Counted from the stretch's first letter, positions 44,519 through 57,913 are shown. The stretch: 64,000 nucleotides of DNA from Brachionus koreanus (GCA_016987375.1 PJRA01000263.1:3874254-3938253); one strand, 5' to 3'. Numbers and translations: made by a program. Notes: a model not told the origin generated them from the sequence alone.

Positions 44519-47500
44519 CCGTTTGGCTAATAAATTAAGTCTCCGGTATAGATTATGTAAAATTTTAGAACAAAGCAAAAAAACGAAATTTTATTTTTTT
44601 GTAAAATTTTATCAAATTTTTTTATGATTAAATTTTAAAAATTTTCCTATCTAAAGATAATATTTAAAAAATATTAAAATCTGATAAGCAATGTTATTTT
44701 ATATTTGGCTAAATTTCTTTCATAAAATTGTACAACAATAGAATAGAATCAGTTTTATTCTTTGATATTTTATTTGTTAGGATATTTTTTTTAATGCTTA
44801 ATCATGTCTAATAAAATTTCAAGAATATATTTATCAGGAATTTAACTAAAATTTTTTTATAAAGTGTTCAATTTTTGTATATTTTTTTCTATAATAAATA
44901 ACTGAAATTTGAGATTTTAATTTTGTTTTTTTTTTTTTCAATAAATTTTGGCAATCTAATTTTTCAATTAATTTTTAAAAACTAGTAAAAAGACTTGAAT
45001 CAAAAAAGTGCAAAAATCAAAACTATCAAGTTTGATTGAATGAAACTCTTACATATTAGCCCTAAAGCTTCATTTTGAAACCAATATCTGTAAATTATAT
45101 TCAAATTTTTATAACTAAGCTTAAATTTAATTAAATCAAAATTTTTAATTATGGCTTTTAGGTTTTTACTACCCAAAATTAATTTATTATTCATTTTAAA
45201 TCGAAATAAAACTAAAATTCATATTATCCAGATCAAAGTAAAGTTTTTTTTTAAAGTATAATTTAATGAACAAATTTTTTTCTCGTTCTTCAAGCAACAA
45301 ATATTTTTTTTAAAAAAAATAAAAATATTAACTATCCTTTTAGAAATTAAGGATACAAAAAGATATTTTTTTTTTATAAACATCTTTTCATTAAAGCAAT
45401 TGTTTGAAAATTGCTAATTTTAATTTTAAAGACTGTTGAGTCGATTAAATCTTATTTGCAAAATATATGACAGAAGCATATTTTCAATTTTCATCATTAT
45501 TTGTTTTTTAAGCGTTTTACAAGCAATTTTTAAAATTCATGATTACTTATTAATTTAAGATAAAATATTTTCCTCAATGCTAAAACGAAAAGCTTCCTAA
45601 CATATTAAATTTTTTGCATAAGATTTTAATAAATGCTTTCAGCAAAGTAGTGATATTCAAAGTTTTCAATTTATTTTTAATAAGTGAACGGTGATTTTTT
45701 GTTTTCTTTAGAGTTGATATTAAAAATAAGATCTATTTTTTTTAGCTAATTCGGAGAATGGTTCCGGGTTGTTTAATTTTGTTCAGTATAATGCATTTAA
45801 ATTTTTTCTTTTAGAATCCACTAAAATTTATAGTCAACAAAATAGGTAGTTTTTTCAAAAGTAGAAATTGATTTTTTTATTTAGATTAAAAATCAACAGT
45901 AAATTTTTTGAAAAATATTTACCTATATTTTTTTCTGAAAATTTCGAAATTTAAGTAAGTCTTTAAAGTCTTTAAATTTAGACGATTACTTTGATGACAC
46001 AGAATAACTTATTAAAATGTGAAATTCTAAAATAGAAACCTATTCAATTAGATTTTTACAGCTTATTACTCAGGTTTAAAACTAAAATTAAAAATATTGA
46101 ATTAATTTGCGAATTTAATAAAGTTTTTGCATATCATTATTCAAATTAAATTTGAGAAAAATAATGAATTGATGTCAATGAGAGCCTGGAAAAAGCATTT
46201 TGTTTATTAAATAATTTTTATTTTTTTTTAAATTTTAAGTTTATAATTTTAGAAATTTTTTAGTTGTGATTTTTCTATTTTTTTTTATTTGTTTAATATT
46301 TTAAATATGTAGTAAATATTTAACTTTTATTTTAAAAGGTTCGAGTAATATTTAAATGAGCAATAAAAGGGTTTAGAAAATTTAGACGCTTTTAAACACA
46401 ATTTGAATTAGAATTTAATTTATTTTTTTTCTTTTAATTAATGTTTATTCTTTAATTTTAGATTTTTTTGAAAAAATCAAAACTAATAGTATTTTGATTG
46501 TATTTATACCAACCGATCAATATTCAAATTGTGTCAAGTGAGAAATTTTTTATATTTTTTAGAAAAGATTCAAAAACTTAAGGCGACTAAAATAACTCTT
46601 TTAACCGGACAAAATTGATGGAATATTCAGAAGTAAAAATTGAATTAATTAAAATAAGCTAAAATTTAGAAAAAATTCGAAATGTAAAAATAACAACTTG
46701 AAATGTTTTCATTTTAAAATACAATAACTAAACTAATATTCACAAAACATTTTGATTTCTAGTCTTAAAATTTAGCATTTTTTTCTAATGATGTAGCTTT
46801 TTTTGTGTTCATCGCATGATTTAAAAAAATTTCAGCCAATTTTTATAAATCTAAAATACTTTCTTTTAAAATTTCAAATAATCCTTCTTTGAATCAAAAT
46901 TTTATTTGAAATATGAATATTTATTTTCAGATTAGCTTATTATTTAGTTTATTTTTCGAAACTTAGACAACATAGTGAACTTAACTTTTAAATTAAAATT
47001 TATCTTAGTGAAAAATTTTTTCTCAAAAACCCAACATTCAATACAAGAATTAACATAAGTCATTAGTCTAAAGACTTCAAATAGAGTTTTTTTTTAAATT
47101 TTTTTAAACTTTTTACTTTAAGATTTCTGAAAGAATAATTCAGTTTCAAAAATTCAATTTAAATTTTCGTTTTAGGTTTGTTTGTGTTTTAATATTATAT
47201 TCAAATACAATCAATCAGGCTAGTAAAAAATTGTTTAAATAACAAAATATATTCATAAAAGCTTATGATGAAAAAACATTGATAAAAATTTTCAATTTTT
47301 ATTTTTTCGATGCATGTTATAAAAAAAATGCTTAATTATAGATTTAATAGAGCATTAATTTGAAAAAATTCTTAATTAAGAGTTTTTTTCCTAAAAGCAA
47401 CCATTCAATTGAAGACTGTCACAATTCTAGTTTAAATGAAAATTATTTCGCAATTACCGTATTTCATTAAATAAAAGAAAGTTCGGTCATTAATGTGTTT

Positions 47501-47719
47501 CTTCTATTCGAAAATATTGTAGTCTAAAAAACTAATTCAAATAAAAGAATTTTATACATTTTTTTTCTTCTATTGGAAACAAGAAAATTCATGTTTTACA
47601 TGACAAATGAATGGTGAATTTTCTTTTAACGAGTCACATTTTTTTGAGAAAGGCAACTCAAATAAAGGGAAGATTTTGACTGAATACTAGCAAGTTTCTC
47701 CTATATGTGGCTTAGTGTT

Positions 47720-47940
47720 GGATACCGTCAGTGACGACCACTGAACCGTCAAAACTAGGTGTTGATCCTCTTGATGGATGCTAAGGAAAATTCTTTTTTT
47801 CTAAATTTTAGCTTTTTTACTGAATTCTTTTATCTATCGAGTTTTTATACTTGAAAATTTTCTAAATTTTAATTTTGAACACGACCATCAAAACGGCCAA
47901 CACCAAGTTTTGACCGTCTAGTGGCCGTCAGTAAAGGTTA
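47720..47940. mobile_element. MITE-like element with long imperfect terminal inverted repeats
   Basis: The left side (GTCAGTGACGACCACTGAAC, then CGTCAAAACTAGGTGTTG and TTGATGG) is complemented by the right side (CCATCAAAACGGCCAACACC, then AAGTTTTGACCGTC and GGCCGTCAGTAAAGG). The arms are about 55 bases with several mismatches, around an AT-rich centre. There is no open frame. A snap-back inverted-repeat element of unknown family. Confidence 0.75.
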
Positions 47941-48954
47941 ACTGATGGTAAACAATAAAATTTTTCAAAAACTAAATATTTTTTTAAAATGCGATTTAAA
48001 AGTAACTTCGCGAGATCATTATTTCTAATTGTTTCAAACAAAATAACAAAAATTATTTATTAACAGTTTTAACAATTGAAATCCTGAGGGATTTTGTAGA
48101 CTCCTTTTTAAAAAATTTAAACTTAAACATTTTTTGATTGAAATAATATTTAATAAAATAGTTTTTAAAAACTAAATATATTGTTTTTAATTCTAAAAAT
48201 TTCCAATTAATTTTCAGATAAATAGTTAATTTGTGTACATAACTAAATTTGAAATTTTTATTAAAAATCAGCCGGGCGCTCTAGTTTTGACAATTTAAAT
48301 CGTAAATATTTTCAGATTTTAGTGTCTATTGATAATTTATAAAGCATACCTATATAACTACACATCTGGGTGTATTTAAAAAAAATCCCGGTCAAAACTA
48401 ATTTCATGTCAAAAATTTTGTCTTTTTCTCCTCTTTTAATTGAGTGGTAAATTTTGATTTTTTATTTTTTTAAACGCTTAACTTTTCAACAAAAAAAAAA
48501 AAACAGTTTTAAAATTTGAACATCTGGATACATTTTTAAAAGTAAGCTTGTACACCCACCAAATTATTTAAAGTTTGAATTTAGCAAATTTTTATTTAAT
48601 ATTTTAATTTTTTTAAATTTTATTGACCGATTAAGGGACTACTTTTCTATATTAATCAAAAAGCCTATTTTTGAGCTTCTTTTTTTTAATAAACATCGAG
48701 TTCTAGTCATTTTTTGTTCGAATAATTTTTCAGACAGTCAATTTTTATATTATTAAAACATAGAAACTAGATAGATATTAATGTGCCGTAAAATTTTATT
48801 GTTTTTACTTATTTCTTTTAACTTATATCTAAAATAAACTATTTGTTTTAAGTTTTTATCACTACTCTTTAATTTTATCATAAACAGTCTCTTTTGGTGA
48901 AAAAAATTCAAATTAGTTCAAAAAAGGATTTTTGGATTTTTAGACACGATAAAC

Positions 48955-49045
48955 CCAAACAAATTACGAACAGATATTGTAAATGCACACAGTTTAAACA
49001 GTTTTAAGGCAAAACTAAACGTCTGGATGAAGGATGATTTTTGAT
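48955..49045 (+). mobile_element. LINE ORF2 C-terminal tail
   Basis: The plus strand reads NPNKLRTDIVNAHSLNSFKA followed by KLNVWMKDDF and a stop. The pattern (D/E)IVNA.SLNSFK..LD is the usual last segment of non-LTR reverse-transcriptase proteins. A short 3' tail with AAATAAATGAAAAAA follows, fitting a 5'-truncated LINE copy. Confidence 0.7.
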
Positions 49046-49762
49046 GCTAACAGCTAAAAATTTAATTCCTAAAAATTAATGGAATTTATGACTGTTTCAT
49101 GCAACAAATATTTAGTTAAATAAATGAAAAAAAAATTTAATCAAAATTCGAGTAACTCTAAAGAGATTGTGAAGTTTATATGAATTTTTTTGTAACAATA
49201 TCTTATCTAAAAGTAAAAGAGTAGTCATTAATGTTTACTATCGGTCAATATACTTATTTCCAAGCACTTTAAAAGTTCTTCAGGCTTAGTTTAATAAGCT
49301 TTAAGTGCATTTTTGCTGTTGTTTTAATCTAAAATTTAAGATAACAAAAAAGAATTAAATCCAAAAAATAAAGTTTTAAATTTTTTTTAAATTTTATTTG
49401 GCTTCTAAATGAAGCTGCATAGTTTTGGATTTATAATCATTAAAATTCAATAATTTAAAAAAAATATATAAATAATAATAAAAAAAAAAAAAAAGGTTGA
49501 TAAATAAACCGAAAAATTATTTTTTTGAAAAAAAAAAGGAGCACAATTTAAAAAAGAAAATTTTTTAACAAACAAATAAATTTTATCAATAAATTAAACA
49601 TTTAATTTGGATTTAATTTTCTAATAGTATTCGAGAAAAAAAAAAAGTTTTTAAAATTAGTTTGAGTTACATTAAAAAAAAATAAGAAAAAATTCTTTAA
49701 ACTTAACAATTAAGTTCTTTATTCCATTTAGAATATCATCGTATGTGTATGGTTGTGAAATA

Positions 49763-49793
49763 ATGCATGTGCGTGTGTGTCTGTGTGTGTGCT
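49763..49793. repeat. GT-rich microsatellite
   Basis: A short interrupted GT repeat (GTGCGTGTGTGTCTGTGTGTG) in the presumed 3' UTR of the LDB1 gene. In the RNA of that gene it reads as CA repeats. Confidence 0.8.
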
Positions 49794-49895
49794 TCTATTA
49801 AACGTTAGGCTTAACTCAAAACGAGACTATACAAAGCAATGATCAACATTTTAGACAAAGCGATTAAACCCTATAGCTCTTAATTATTTACATCT

Positions 49896-52056
49896 CTAAA
49901 AATTGGTCAAAAATATGCTTTTTTGTTGCTGTTGCTGCTGCTGTTGTTGTGTTGATTGCTGTTGATTTTGCTGAGACTGATCACCGCTGTTCAGTTGAGC
50001 TTGCTTATTAGAGCCGGCTTGTCCAGGCGACAAAATAGCCGAGTTGGTGTTATTGACAGCGGCAGTGTTAGATGAATTATACATAGAGTTAGGCGAGAGC
50101 GAGGCCGATGAGCTGGCTATGGCGCTGGTTGAAGTGCTCGTGGACGGCACTTGTTGTCCTTGTTGGCTCATTGGGCCATTGGCTTGACCGCTGTTGGTCA
50201 TAGAGGGCGATTTGGACGAAGAGGCGGCACTGGCACTAGCGCCGGCGCTTCCGTTCAGATTGAGATCAACCATTTGATTTTGAGAGGTGAGTGTCGACGG
50301 CGTTGGAGTCTTTGGTGCGAAGTTAGATGTGGATGGACTGGGAGTGAGAGAGCGATCAGGAAGATTCGAATTAACAAAATGAGAGGTCGAATGGGGCCGA
50401 GGCGGCATCATTTGCGGCCGTGACTCGTCTCCAAACGAGCCTGGCCTTTGCTGAACAAATTGAGATTGTTTCATGCTGGGCATCTGATTTACAATCGAAT
50501 CAAATTGATTATTTTCCAATCGAGTGATCAATCGTTCGTCCTCTTCGCCAAAATCGCCACCCATTAGACTTGGCTCGCCGACAACCATCACGTCACCCAG
50601 CTGGCCCGGTGTAGCATAGCTATTCTGATTATTAAAATTGAACACCGGCGACGACGACGACGATTGTTGCTGATTGGTCGCATTCTTTTTCGACTTTGCA
50701 TTCGTTTCTTTCTTAGTCTCGTTTGGTGATGAGTTCGGCGACGGCTTTCGCTTTCGCCGCTTCGACGAACTCTTTGTATTATCTGCTGGCGCGACCGGAA
50801 TCGCCTTTTCGCTCTTAACCACCTCGTCATTTTGCTGCACAATGCTTGAGCTTCGCTGATAGTGCATGGGTGAAGGCATTTGAGCCGGTGTGTTCATAGC
50901 CGGTGCGCCCATTTGTTGTCGACTATTCATTTTGTTTATAGCCCACAATTTGAGACACTCTCGGGGCGATTGAGCGTTCACTTTTTGTCTTATCATCAGC
51001 TCCTGCATTGGCTCGAGTACACTGCATATTTTCAAATACTTCATTGTGTTTGGTCCAAGGCCAGTTTTGGTCAAGTTGGCGGACAACTTGTCCAGTTGGT
51101 TGTTGTCGCGAAGGCCACAAAACGCCGATCTAGGTATCAATTCTTGATGACGTCTTATGGTAAAAGTGAAATTTTTAATGCGTATGGGCTCGATAACGAC
51201 AGAGCCGGGCGTCGGCGGCATGCTCGCTTCTATCACACACTCGAGCAATAGGCTCCCTTCGACGCACAATTTGGCGTACATTGGCCGGCCTATCTTGCAA
51301 TTCATCACACATAAGTCCGACTCGTACAATATAATTTGTTGATGAGATGGCGTATTCGATATGTTAATGATATGACCGCGTATTATTTGAAAATTGAGCT
51401 CTGTGCATTCGTCTTCGGAAAACGAGCGAAAAAATCTTGGTATCAAAGTGCGCGACAACGAATAATTTTTAGTCACGTTCTCTTCTTGCACATTGCGAAT
51501 GTTCAATTTGGCATTGTCGTCAAAAAATTCATTCACAAATGAATCGTACCACATGTAACAATAGTTCGGATCGTGTTGAGGATGCCGAGACGATAGGACG
51601 AGGTTTTCGTTGCGACTGGCAAGTCGTCTGTTCATTTCGTACACTCGAAACTCTGGCTGAAGTTGAATGGGCAAATTGATGATCGGCGGTGGCTGATGGG
51701 CCGGCGGCGGTGGTGGTGGCGGCGGAGCGACCCCATGAGGCTGAAATTGATGATGGCCGGGAGGCGGAATTTGATTCGACATCGGACCGAACTGTGAATG
51801 CATGAATTGAGGATGGCCGAAATTGGCTTGATGGTTCATTGGATTTCGTGGCACCATGCCCATTTGTTGATTCATTTGTGGGTTCATTTGAGGCACAATC
51901 GGCGAATGCGGCTGGCCAGACTGCTGCTGTTGCTGTTGAATGAGGCTTGGCGGCGGTGGCATTTGCGGATGAGGCGTGGGCGGATTGGAGTTGGTCTGAT
52001 TGGGCGGCATGCCTCGTTGGCCAAACTGATGATACTGAGAAGGCTGCCATTGATGC

Positions 52057-52089
<33 letters not shown>

Positions 52090-52157
52090 GGAGCAAATCC
52101 TGTTTGCTGATTAACAACTGGCGATTGCGGCGGCATCGCTTGTTGCTGATCGGGCAT
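49896..52157 (-). CDS. LDB1: LIM domain-binding protein (LDB1/Chip)
   Basis: A nuclear scaffold that dimerises and bridges LIM-homeodomain, LMO and GATA-type complexes. A single exon of 753 residues from the ATG at 52157; the frame is open about 90 bases further upstream without another ATG, so a 5' exon is possible. Residues 1-160 are Gln/Pro-rich. The dimerisation domain follows: YCYMWYDSFVNEFF, SRTLIPRFFRSF, FTIRRHQELIPRSAFC and KYLKICSVLEPMQELM. Next is a basic nuclear signal (SSKRRKRKPSPNSS). Then comes the LIM-interaction segment DVMVVGEPSLMGG with EEDERLITRLENNQFD, almost identical to vertebrate LDB1. The C-terminal 200 residues are Ser/Thr/Gln-rich and end in polyglutamine. It is about twice vertebrate length (near 375-410) because of the low-complexity ends. 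Codon GC is higher than in neighbouring genes. Confidence 0.95.
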
Positions 52158-55100
52158 TGTGTTCTGATTTGCCTGGTTCAAATTAGCTGCAGGCGGGACC
52201 TGAACAGGGTCCCCTTTATTTTCTTTAAAAAATCCATTAGTTTCATTTTTTATTTAACTTTTTTCTCTATCCGACTTACTTTTTTTCCCTATTTTTTAAG
52301 CGGTTTTAAAACTATTAAAATATGTTTTGTTTCGATTTGATACGTTTATTGTCGTTTAGCAGTCTATTCAAATATTATACCATTTAACTGGCGTTTTAAA
52401 TTTTTGTTATTTATTCTTAATGAATTAATGAGTCAAAATTGATCGACAATTGTTTGGATTTTTGGTTGATTTTTGGTTGGCTTTCCTTTTTCTCTTGATC
52501 AGTCGTAATTCAAGATCACTATGCATTGCTTTTAATTAAAGTTTGATCAACTTTCGACTTATTTTACAAGCCAAAACTATTCACCAACACTACATATATT
52601 TAAAAGACTATTATCTAAATCTAAAATAAAATTTTAAAATAAAATCAACTTTGATATTTTCTTTATTTATTTAATAAGACAAAAAAATGCCATTTTTGAT
52701 AGAAAAAATTTTTTTTTTAATGAATCTTAACTGATCAAGGTTATTACATCATATATTAGGTGTTGTAAATTGTAACCTACGTCGTAATATTAAAAAAATA
52801 TATATTTTTTATTTAATTTAAAAATAGATAAATTTAATTATCTGCTAAGACTCTCATGTTGATGTGGTAACAATTAGCCGAGTTGATAGTCAAAACTATG
52901 TTTTGGCCACAAAATAATTTTATTCAATTGTTGAAGAGATTAAAACATTAAAATTACTGAAGCCTGGCTCAGCTTTTTTAGCTATTGGGAAGCAAAGCGA
53001 AGGCTAAATTAGGTATGCATTGCGTGATCCAACCGAATGCATGGTCTTTTTAATTTAGGTCGTTTTTAACATGATATTACGCACTAACTAGGTCGTATGT
53101 GCAATAAAGTTAATTAAGCTTGGCAAAGGGCGCGCCAGGGGCTAAATACAAGACATCCTAGCAATACTAGTAAAACAAACTGTTTTCTAAATAGAATTGC
53201 ATTAGTGCTATGGCTCACACTCACGACTACAAAAAATGATAATAAAATTATAAATAAGTAAAATAGAGAAAAAAAATAATATATTAAAATTTAATGTGTT
53301 TATGTTTTGGAAAGCTCTATGTGTCTCATTAGGCTCAGGCAAGTAAATTTCGTGTCTCCGAACATACATGTATAAAAAAGCGTTCGATCTAAAATAGGCC
53401 TAAATGAATACGTATATAGCACGACAAGTTGAAAAAAGAAAATGGAGAATGTAGCTAATGATGCGAGACCGATATAAATTCATTAGAAATAGAGAAACTA
53501 AGACAACATAAAATATTCGCTAAAATCTATCGATTTTGCAAAATTTGTGCTCGCCACCGGTCCGATCGGACCTAGATTGTTCTAATTTTTAAATATCGTC
53601 AACCAATATTAATTTACTCTAATCGCGTTTAGTTTTGAATTAGGCTCAAGAAAAAAAAATTTTCTTTAACAAATCCTCTAGATTATGTTGGCATCTATTA
53701 TTATAATTTAAGAATATATTATTAATATTCTAAGTTTGAACTACATTTCGAAGAGAAAGTACAACTTCTATGCAAATACTTGGAAAAAAAAATAAAATAT
53801 TTATTTCTCCGCCATGCTTATTTTTACTTAGTATTTAAATGGCTGTGTGCGCGAATTAATTGAATCAAATCCAAATATAGATTTAAGAGGCATATATTAT
53901 GTTGATTAGCTTATCGTCTGGCTAATTAATCATTTTTTCTGTTTAGTTTTTGTTTAGTCTCGATATATGTTTTGGTTGTCAATGGTAATTGCAGCTGAGT
54001 GCAATGGACGCAATACGAAAATAAAATTAAATTCGCTTCATTTGACGATTTAATAGCAAAAATCGCTTCGCTTATACACCCATTAAATTCTAGTTTTTGA
54101 CTAATGTTAAAAAAAATCCGTTAATAGATAAATTTTAATTTATGAAAGGATAAAATTGAGCTGTATCCAAAAATATTTTTTAGCAGCAAAAATGATTGCT
54201 TAATTAAATTTGAACTGTTCATCAATGAATATAAATTTTTTTTTTAAAAACTATTCTAAATGAAAGAAAAAAATTTGATTTAATTCAAAATAATTTTGTA
54301 AAAAAAAATTCCCAACGCACTCATTAACGCCCTTTAAAAGCTTTCAAAGATATTTTTAGATGAATTATTTACAAACAAGTTTTGAAAACAAAAAATTTCT
54401 TATAGATACAAAATTTCCAATTTGGCTATTTTAAATCTATTTATTTAAGATAAAAAAAAAACATCTTGAAATTTAATAAAATATCCTAGAAAAAATGATT
54501 ATTTTATTTGTATCTGAAGAGTGACACAAGCGGTCAAAAAAACATAGACAGATGGTATGGGCAAAGCCGCAAGCTTACAAACCTGTCGATTTTTGAGCTC
54601 AAAATTTATTTTAAAAAGTAAATACTGAGATATTTTGCCTCAAAATTTTCTTATAAGATTTTTATGCTCACATAATAATACAAGTCCATTTTGCATAGCC
54701 AAAATAGAGTGTGCTCCAACCAAATTAAAACTTGTTAGAGTTAAAGACTAAAGTGGTTATTTAGAGGAGTTATCATAGTTATGATTTAAGATGCTTAAAT
54801 GGTTTTTTTCAGTGACGAATTCTGAAAAAAAAAGAATATCTAAAAAACATGTTTATATTTTTCTAAGCTTGAGTCTATCGATTATAGTAAAGAGAAATAA
54901 TTTAGAATAGAAAAAGGAAATAAACAAGACAAATGGAAAATTTTTAGAAAATTTTAAAATACAAGATTATAAAATAGGACTTTTTAGTGAAAAATCTGAG
55001 GATAAATTTGCTTCCAAATTTAACTAATTAAGAGTTTATTTTTTTTTTAAATATTCTAATTAAAACTTTGAATTAATTAATCTTAAAGCTGCTGATTTAT

Positions 55101-56019
55101 AATTCTATATTAATGATTTTTGAATATAAATGCTTGAGGAACAGTTTAAAATTAATTTCTTTTATGTTCAGCATTTAATCGAACAATTAATTTGTATGAT
55201 TAATTTTTGAAGTTAATTAAACACTCTTAATAATTTGCTATAACTGTAATTTTGTGCATCTAATTGGAAAAAATTGATAACTTTATTTAGTTCCTCATGT
55301 AATCCATAGTCTTTATTTTTGTTGAAACATCTTTTAAAATAACAAATGCTGCTTGAATTAAAAAATTGTTAAATAAGAAAACATTTATTCAGGATTCATT
55401 CAAAGTATTTAAAAAAATGACAATTGAAAAGACCATTGTGCTTGATTTAAATAACATTAGTAAGATTTTATTTAAAAATTAAAGAGAAAAAGATAAATGT
55501 AAAAATTGAAAATTTTAAATGATCCAAGGAGTTAATTTAAAATTAAAAAAGCACATATTAATTCTAATTTTTTTTGATCGAGCCTAAACGAATCCAAAAT
55601 GGTCTCGATTAATCGATCTTCTCTAACTAGATGCTCAAATAAATTATTCGCCAAATTTTGTTTCAAGCTCAATCTAGAAAACAAAAAAAAAAGAATTGGC
55701 TTTGGAAGAAAATATTCAAAAAATTTTTAACTTACATTTTCAAAATGAATAAACAAACAATCGGCCATTCGTTTGTACTAAAGATTATATTTTCACTGGT
55801 CAGACTTTTTAATTAAAATAAAAAGAAAAAACTTATAATTTATTAACACTTTGTTTTTGTAATCTTATTTACTTTAAAGAAAAAACAAAATTTTTCACAT
55901 GATTCTTTAGAGAGTTGGAAATAATAGTGTAATTAAATTCACTAAATTTCAAAATTTGCTCTAAACTGAATAAAAAAATAAATTAACAAATAATGTTTTT
56001 TTTTTTGCTAAAAATTATA
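52158..56019. other. Intergenic region upstream of LDB1
   Basis: The LDB1 promoter and any 5' exon should be here. The stretch 52960-54080 is noticeably less AT-rich than typical intergenic DNA in this window and contains the palindrome GGTCCGATCGGACC (53559-53572) and a GGGCGCGCCAGGGG word. I see no coding frame. The RPAP2 3' end lies at the right edge. Confidence 0.55.
53559..53572. promoter_or_regulatory. Perfect 14-bp GC-rich palindrome
   Basis: GGTCCGATCGGACC equals its own reverse complement and stands out in very AT-rich DNA, 1.4 kb upstream of the LDB1 start. It could be a dimeric protein-binding site; no factor is assigned. Confidence 0.4.
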
Positions 56020-57638
56020 CTATTTAACCAGCTTGTCGTAGAATATTTTCCTTCTTATTTGTGTTTGAGACTTAGAGTCAACAGTCGGCAAAACTCTTAC
56101 AATTTCTTCATCTGTTTCTTTAATTTTGAAAATCAAATTTTGGTTGTATTCAGTGTTAATATCATTTTGGTCAATAACTGTTGTATCTTCTAATTTTTTC
56201 GACATAGGCTTACCAACAAAAAATTCTTTAATTCGTAATTGTTGCTTAATAGCCTCCTCTTTTAGCCTGGCATAGTCAGGCATAGGTTTTTTAGCTTCGG
56301 AGTCAAATTCTTCAATAACCGTTTCCTCTTGTTTGTGATTATGTGCATTTTCTTTTCTCTCAGAATTATTTTTTATCACGTCCTCGAAACCTTTAAATTT
56401 TTCGAGCATTTCTTCTTCACCATTGTCATTTTGGTAAGAATTTTTCTGATTAAAATTTGATGACTGGCAAGCATAATCAACATCACTAAAAAAAGCAGTT
56501 TTTGAAGCCACTAGCTTATCACAAGCTTCCAAATGCTCCTCTCTTTCTCTTTCCTGGTTAACACTCAGCTTATCACTTGGTTCTGTAAGTTGTAAATAAG
56601 ATTTAGTACGCGCTGATAGCAATTCCTTTATTCTTTGAACGATATACTCAATAAAATAAAGCTGAGTCAAATTATTTTCAGATATTTCAAAAATTTGTTC
56701 GCCTGTTCCCATTTGAATATAAACATCATCTTTTTTAATTTTGAATAAAAATATTTTTTTCAAATTTGTAAAATCAGTAGGCTTTTTGTGAATATCAATT
56801 GATTCTATGAATTTTTTTTTAAGTTGTTCTGACCTTTCTCTCAGGCTCATATCTATTTGAGCTTGATCTTGATCTAAATATTTATGACTATTTGGTCTTT
56901 TAGTCTCGCTTAAGTTTGTTGACTCTTGAATTCTAAACTTTTCTGTCCAATCTTTTTCGATTTGCTTCAATTCAGTCTCAATCTCTGAAATAAGATTTTT
57001 ATTGCTATTTAGTGACTCTAATTCTATCTTTTTGGGCTGATTAGTCACAGACTTCTTAGACTTTTGAGTTGAAGACCAAAATTTGAATTCATTAGCTCCT
57101 TCACCTTTCAGGTATGATGGTGTGTGCCGAAGCCACACTGGAACATTTGAAATCTGAGCTTCCAAATACTTTGAAGCTTTGTAGCATTCGCTTGAACAAT
57201 ATCTCTTTATTTAAAATAAATTTTAAAGCCTTACTTATTTTATTAATTGAAGAAAAATTACTTTTCTATCAGTCAAATCATAAACTTTATTCAATTTAGT
57301 TGAAATCTGATATTTTCTAGTTGGAATCTTAAAAAATAAAGCAATTTAATTAGTCTCATTTTTAAGATAAAAACCTAATTTAAACCTCTTTGAGCTCATT
57401 AGAACAGCAAAGATACCCACAAAGTTTGGAGACAAATCGTTCCTCTACAATTTCTTCATAATGATAGGGCTCAATTTGCTTCAACTTGATTTAATTTTAA
57501 AAAAAGTAATCAACAGTTTTTTAAATTATTTACATAAGGAGCAATCTCTTGTTCATACAAAGTATTTTGAGATAACTGGACCACTATTTTGTCGGCCGCA
57601 TCCAAATATAGTTTTTTCTCCTTAATTTTTGTGTCCAT
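56020..57638 (-). CDS. RPAP2: RNA polymerase II-associated protein 2 (CTD Ser5 phosphatase)
   Basis: RPAP2/Rtr1 removes Ser5 phosphate from the RNA polymerase II CTD and helps polymerase import. Exons on the minus strand: 57638-57534, 57484-57386, 57327-57262 and 57204-56020, total 1455 bases, 484 residues. The zinc-binding region is complete: LCGYLCCSNEL, then YQISTKLNKVYDLTDRK and RYCSSECYKASKYLEAQIS, matching the human Cys pairs. PVWLRH follows. After a charged middle, KPMPDYARLKEEAIKQQLRIK and DSKSQTQIRRKIFYDKL match the conserved C-terminal motif. The protein then stops, so the roughly 100-residue helical end of human RPAP2 is absent. An acceptor-like TTTTTAAAG lies three bases before the ATG. 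The proteasome gene PSMB7 ends 275 bases upstream on the same strand. Confidence 0.92.
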
Positions 57639-57913
57639 TATCTTTAAAAATTAAAAAAAAAATAATGAACTGAAGTTTGCCATTTCTTCAGAAACAAAGA
57701 AGCCTAAATCTTTGTTTCATTGCTTTTATTTTTATTAAAATTATCAAAAATAAAATAATATTAAAGATATTTCTCTATTTTATTATTTTCGACGCTATAA
57801 AATTAAAATTTTCAAATACAATTTATTTTTAAAGTTGTTTAAGTGATTGGAACAACTCTTTTAGAAAAAGTTATAAATAGAAAAATATATAAGACAAATT
57901 TTGTGGAATGATT

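Larger units (their letters stand above)
44519..49895. other. Intergenic region, Crumbs 3' side to LDB1 3' side
   Basis: The two flanking genes converge here, so it holds two 3' UTRs. It contains a MITE-like inverted-repeat element (47720-47940), the tail of a LINE open frame (48955-49045, plus) and a GT-rich microsatellite (49763-49793). I see no gene. Confidence 0.65.

Noticed and set aside
52158..52181. LDB1 start eight codons upstream
   Set aside because: The codon there is TTG, not ATG. The first in-frame ATG is at 52157; a 5' exon remains possible.
50151..52340. Plus- and minus-strand open frames overlapping LDB1 in other frames
   Set aside because: They are shadows of low-complexity Gln/Pro/Ser codons and have no recognisable domains.
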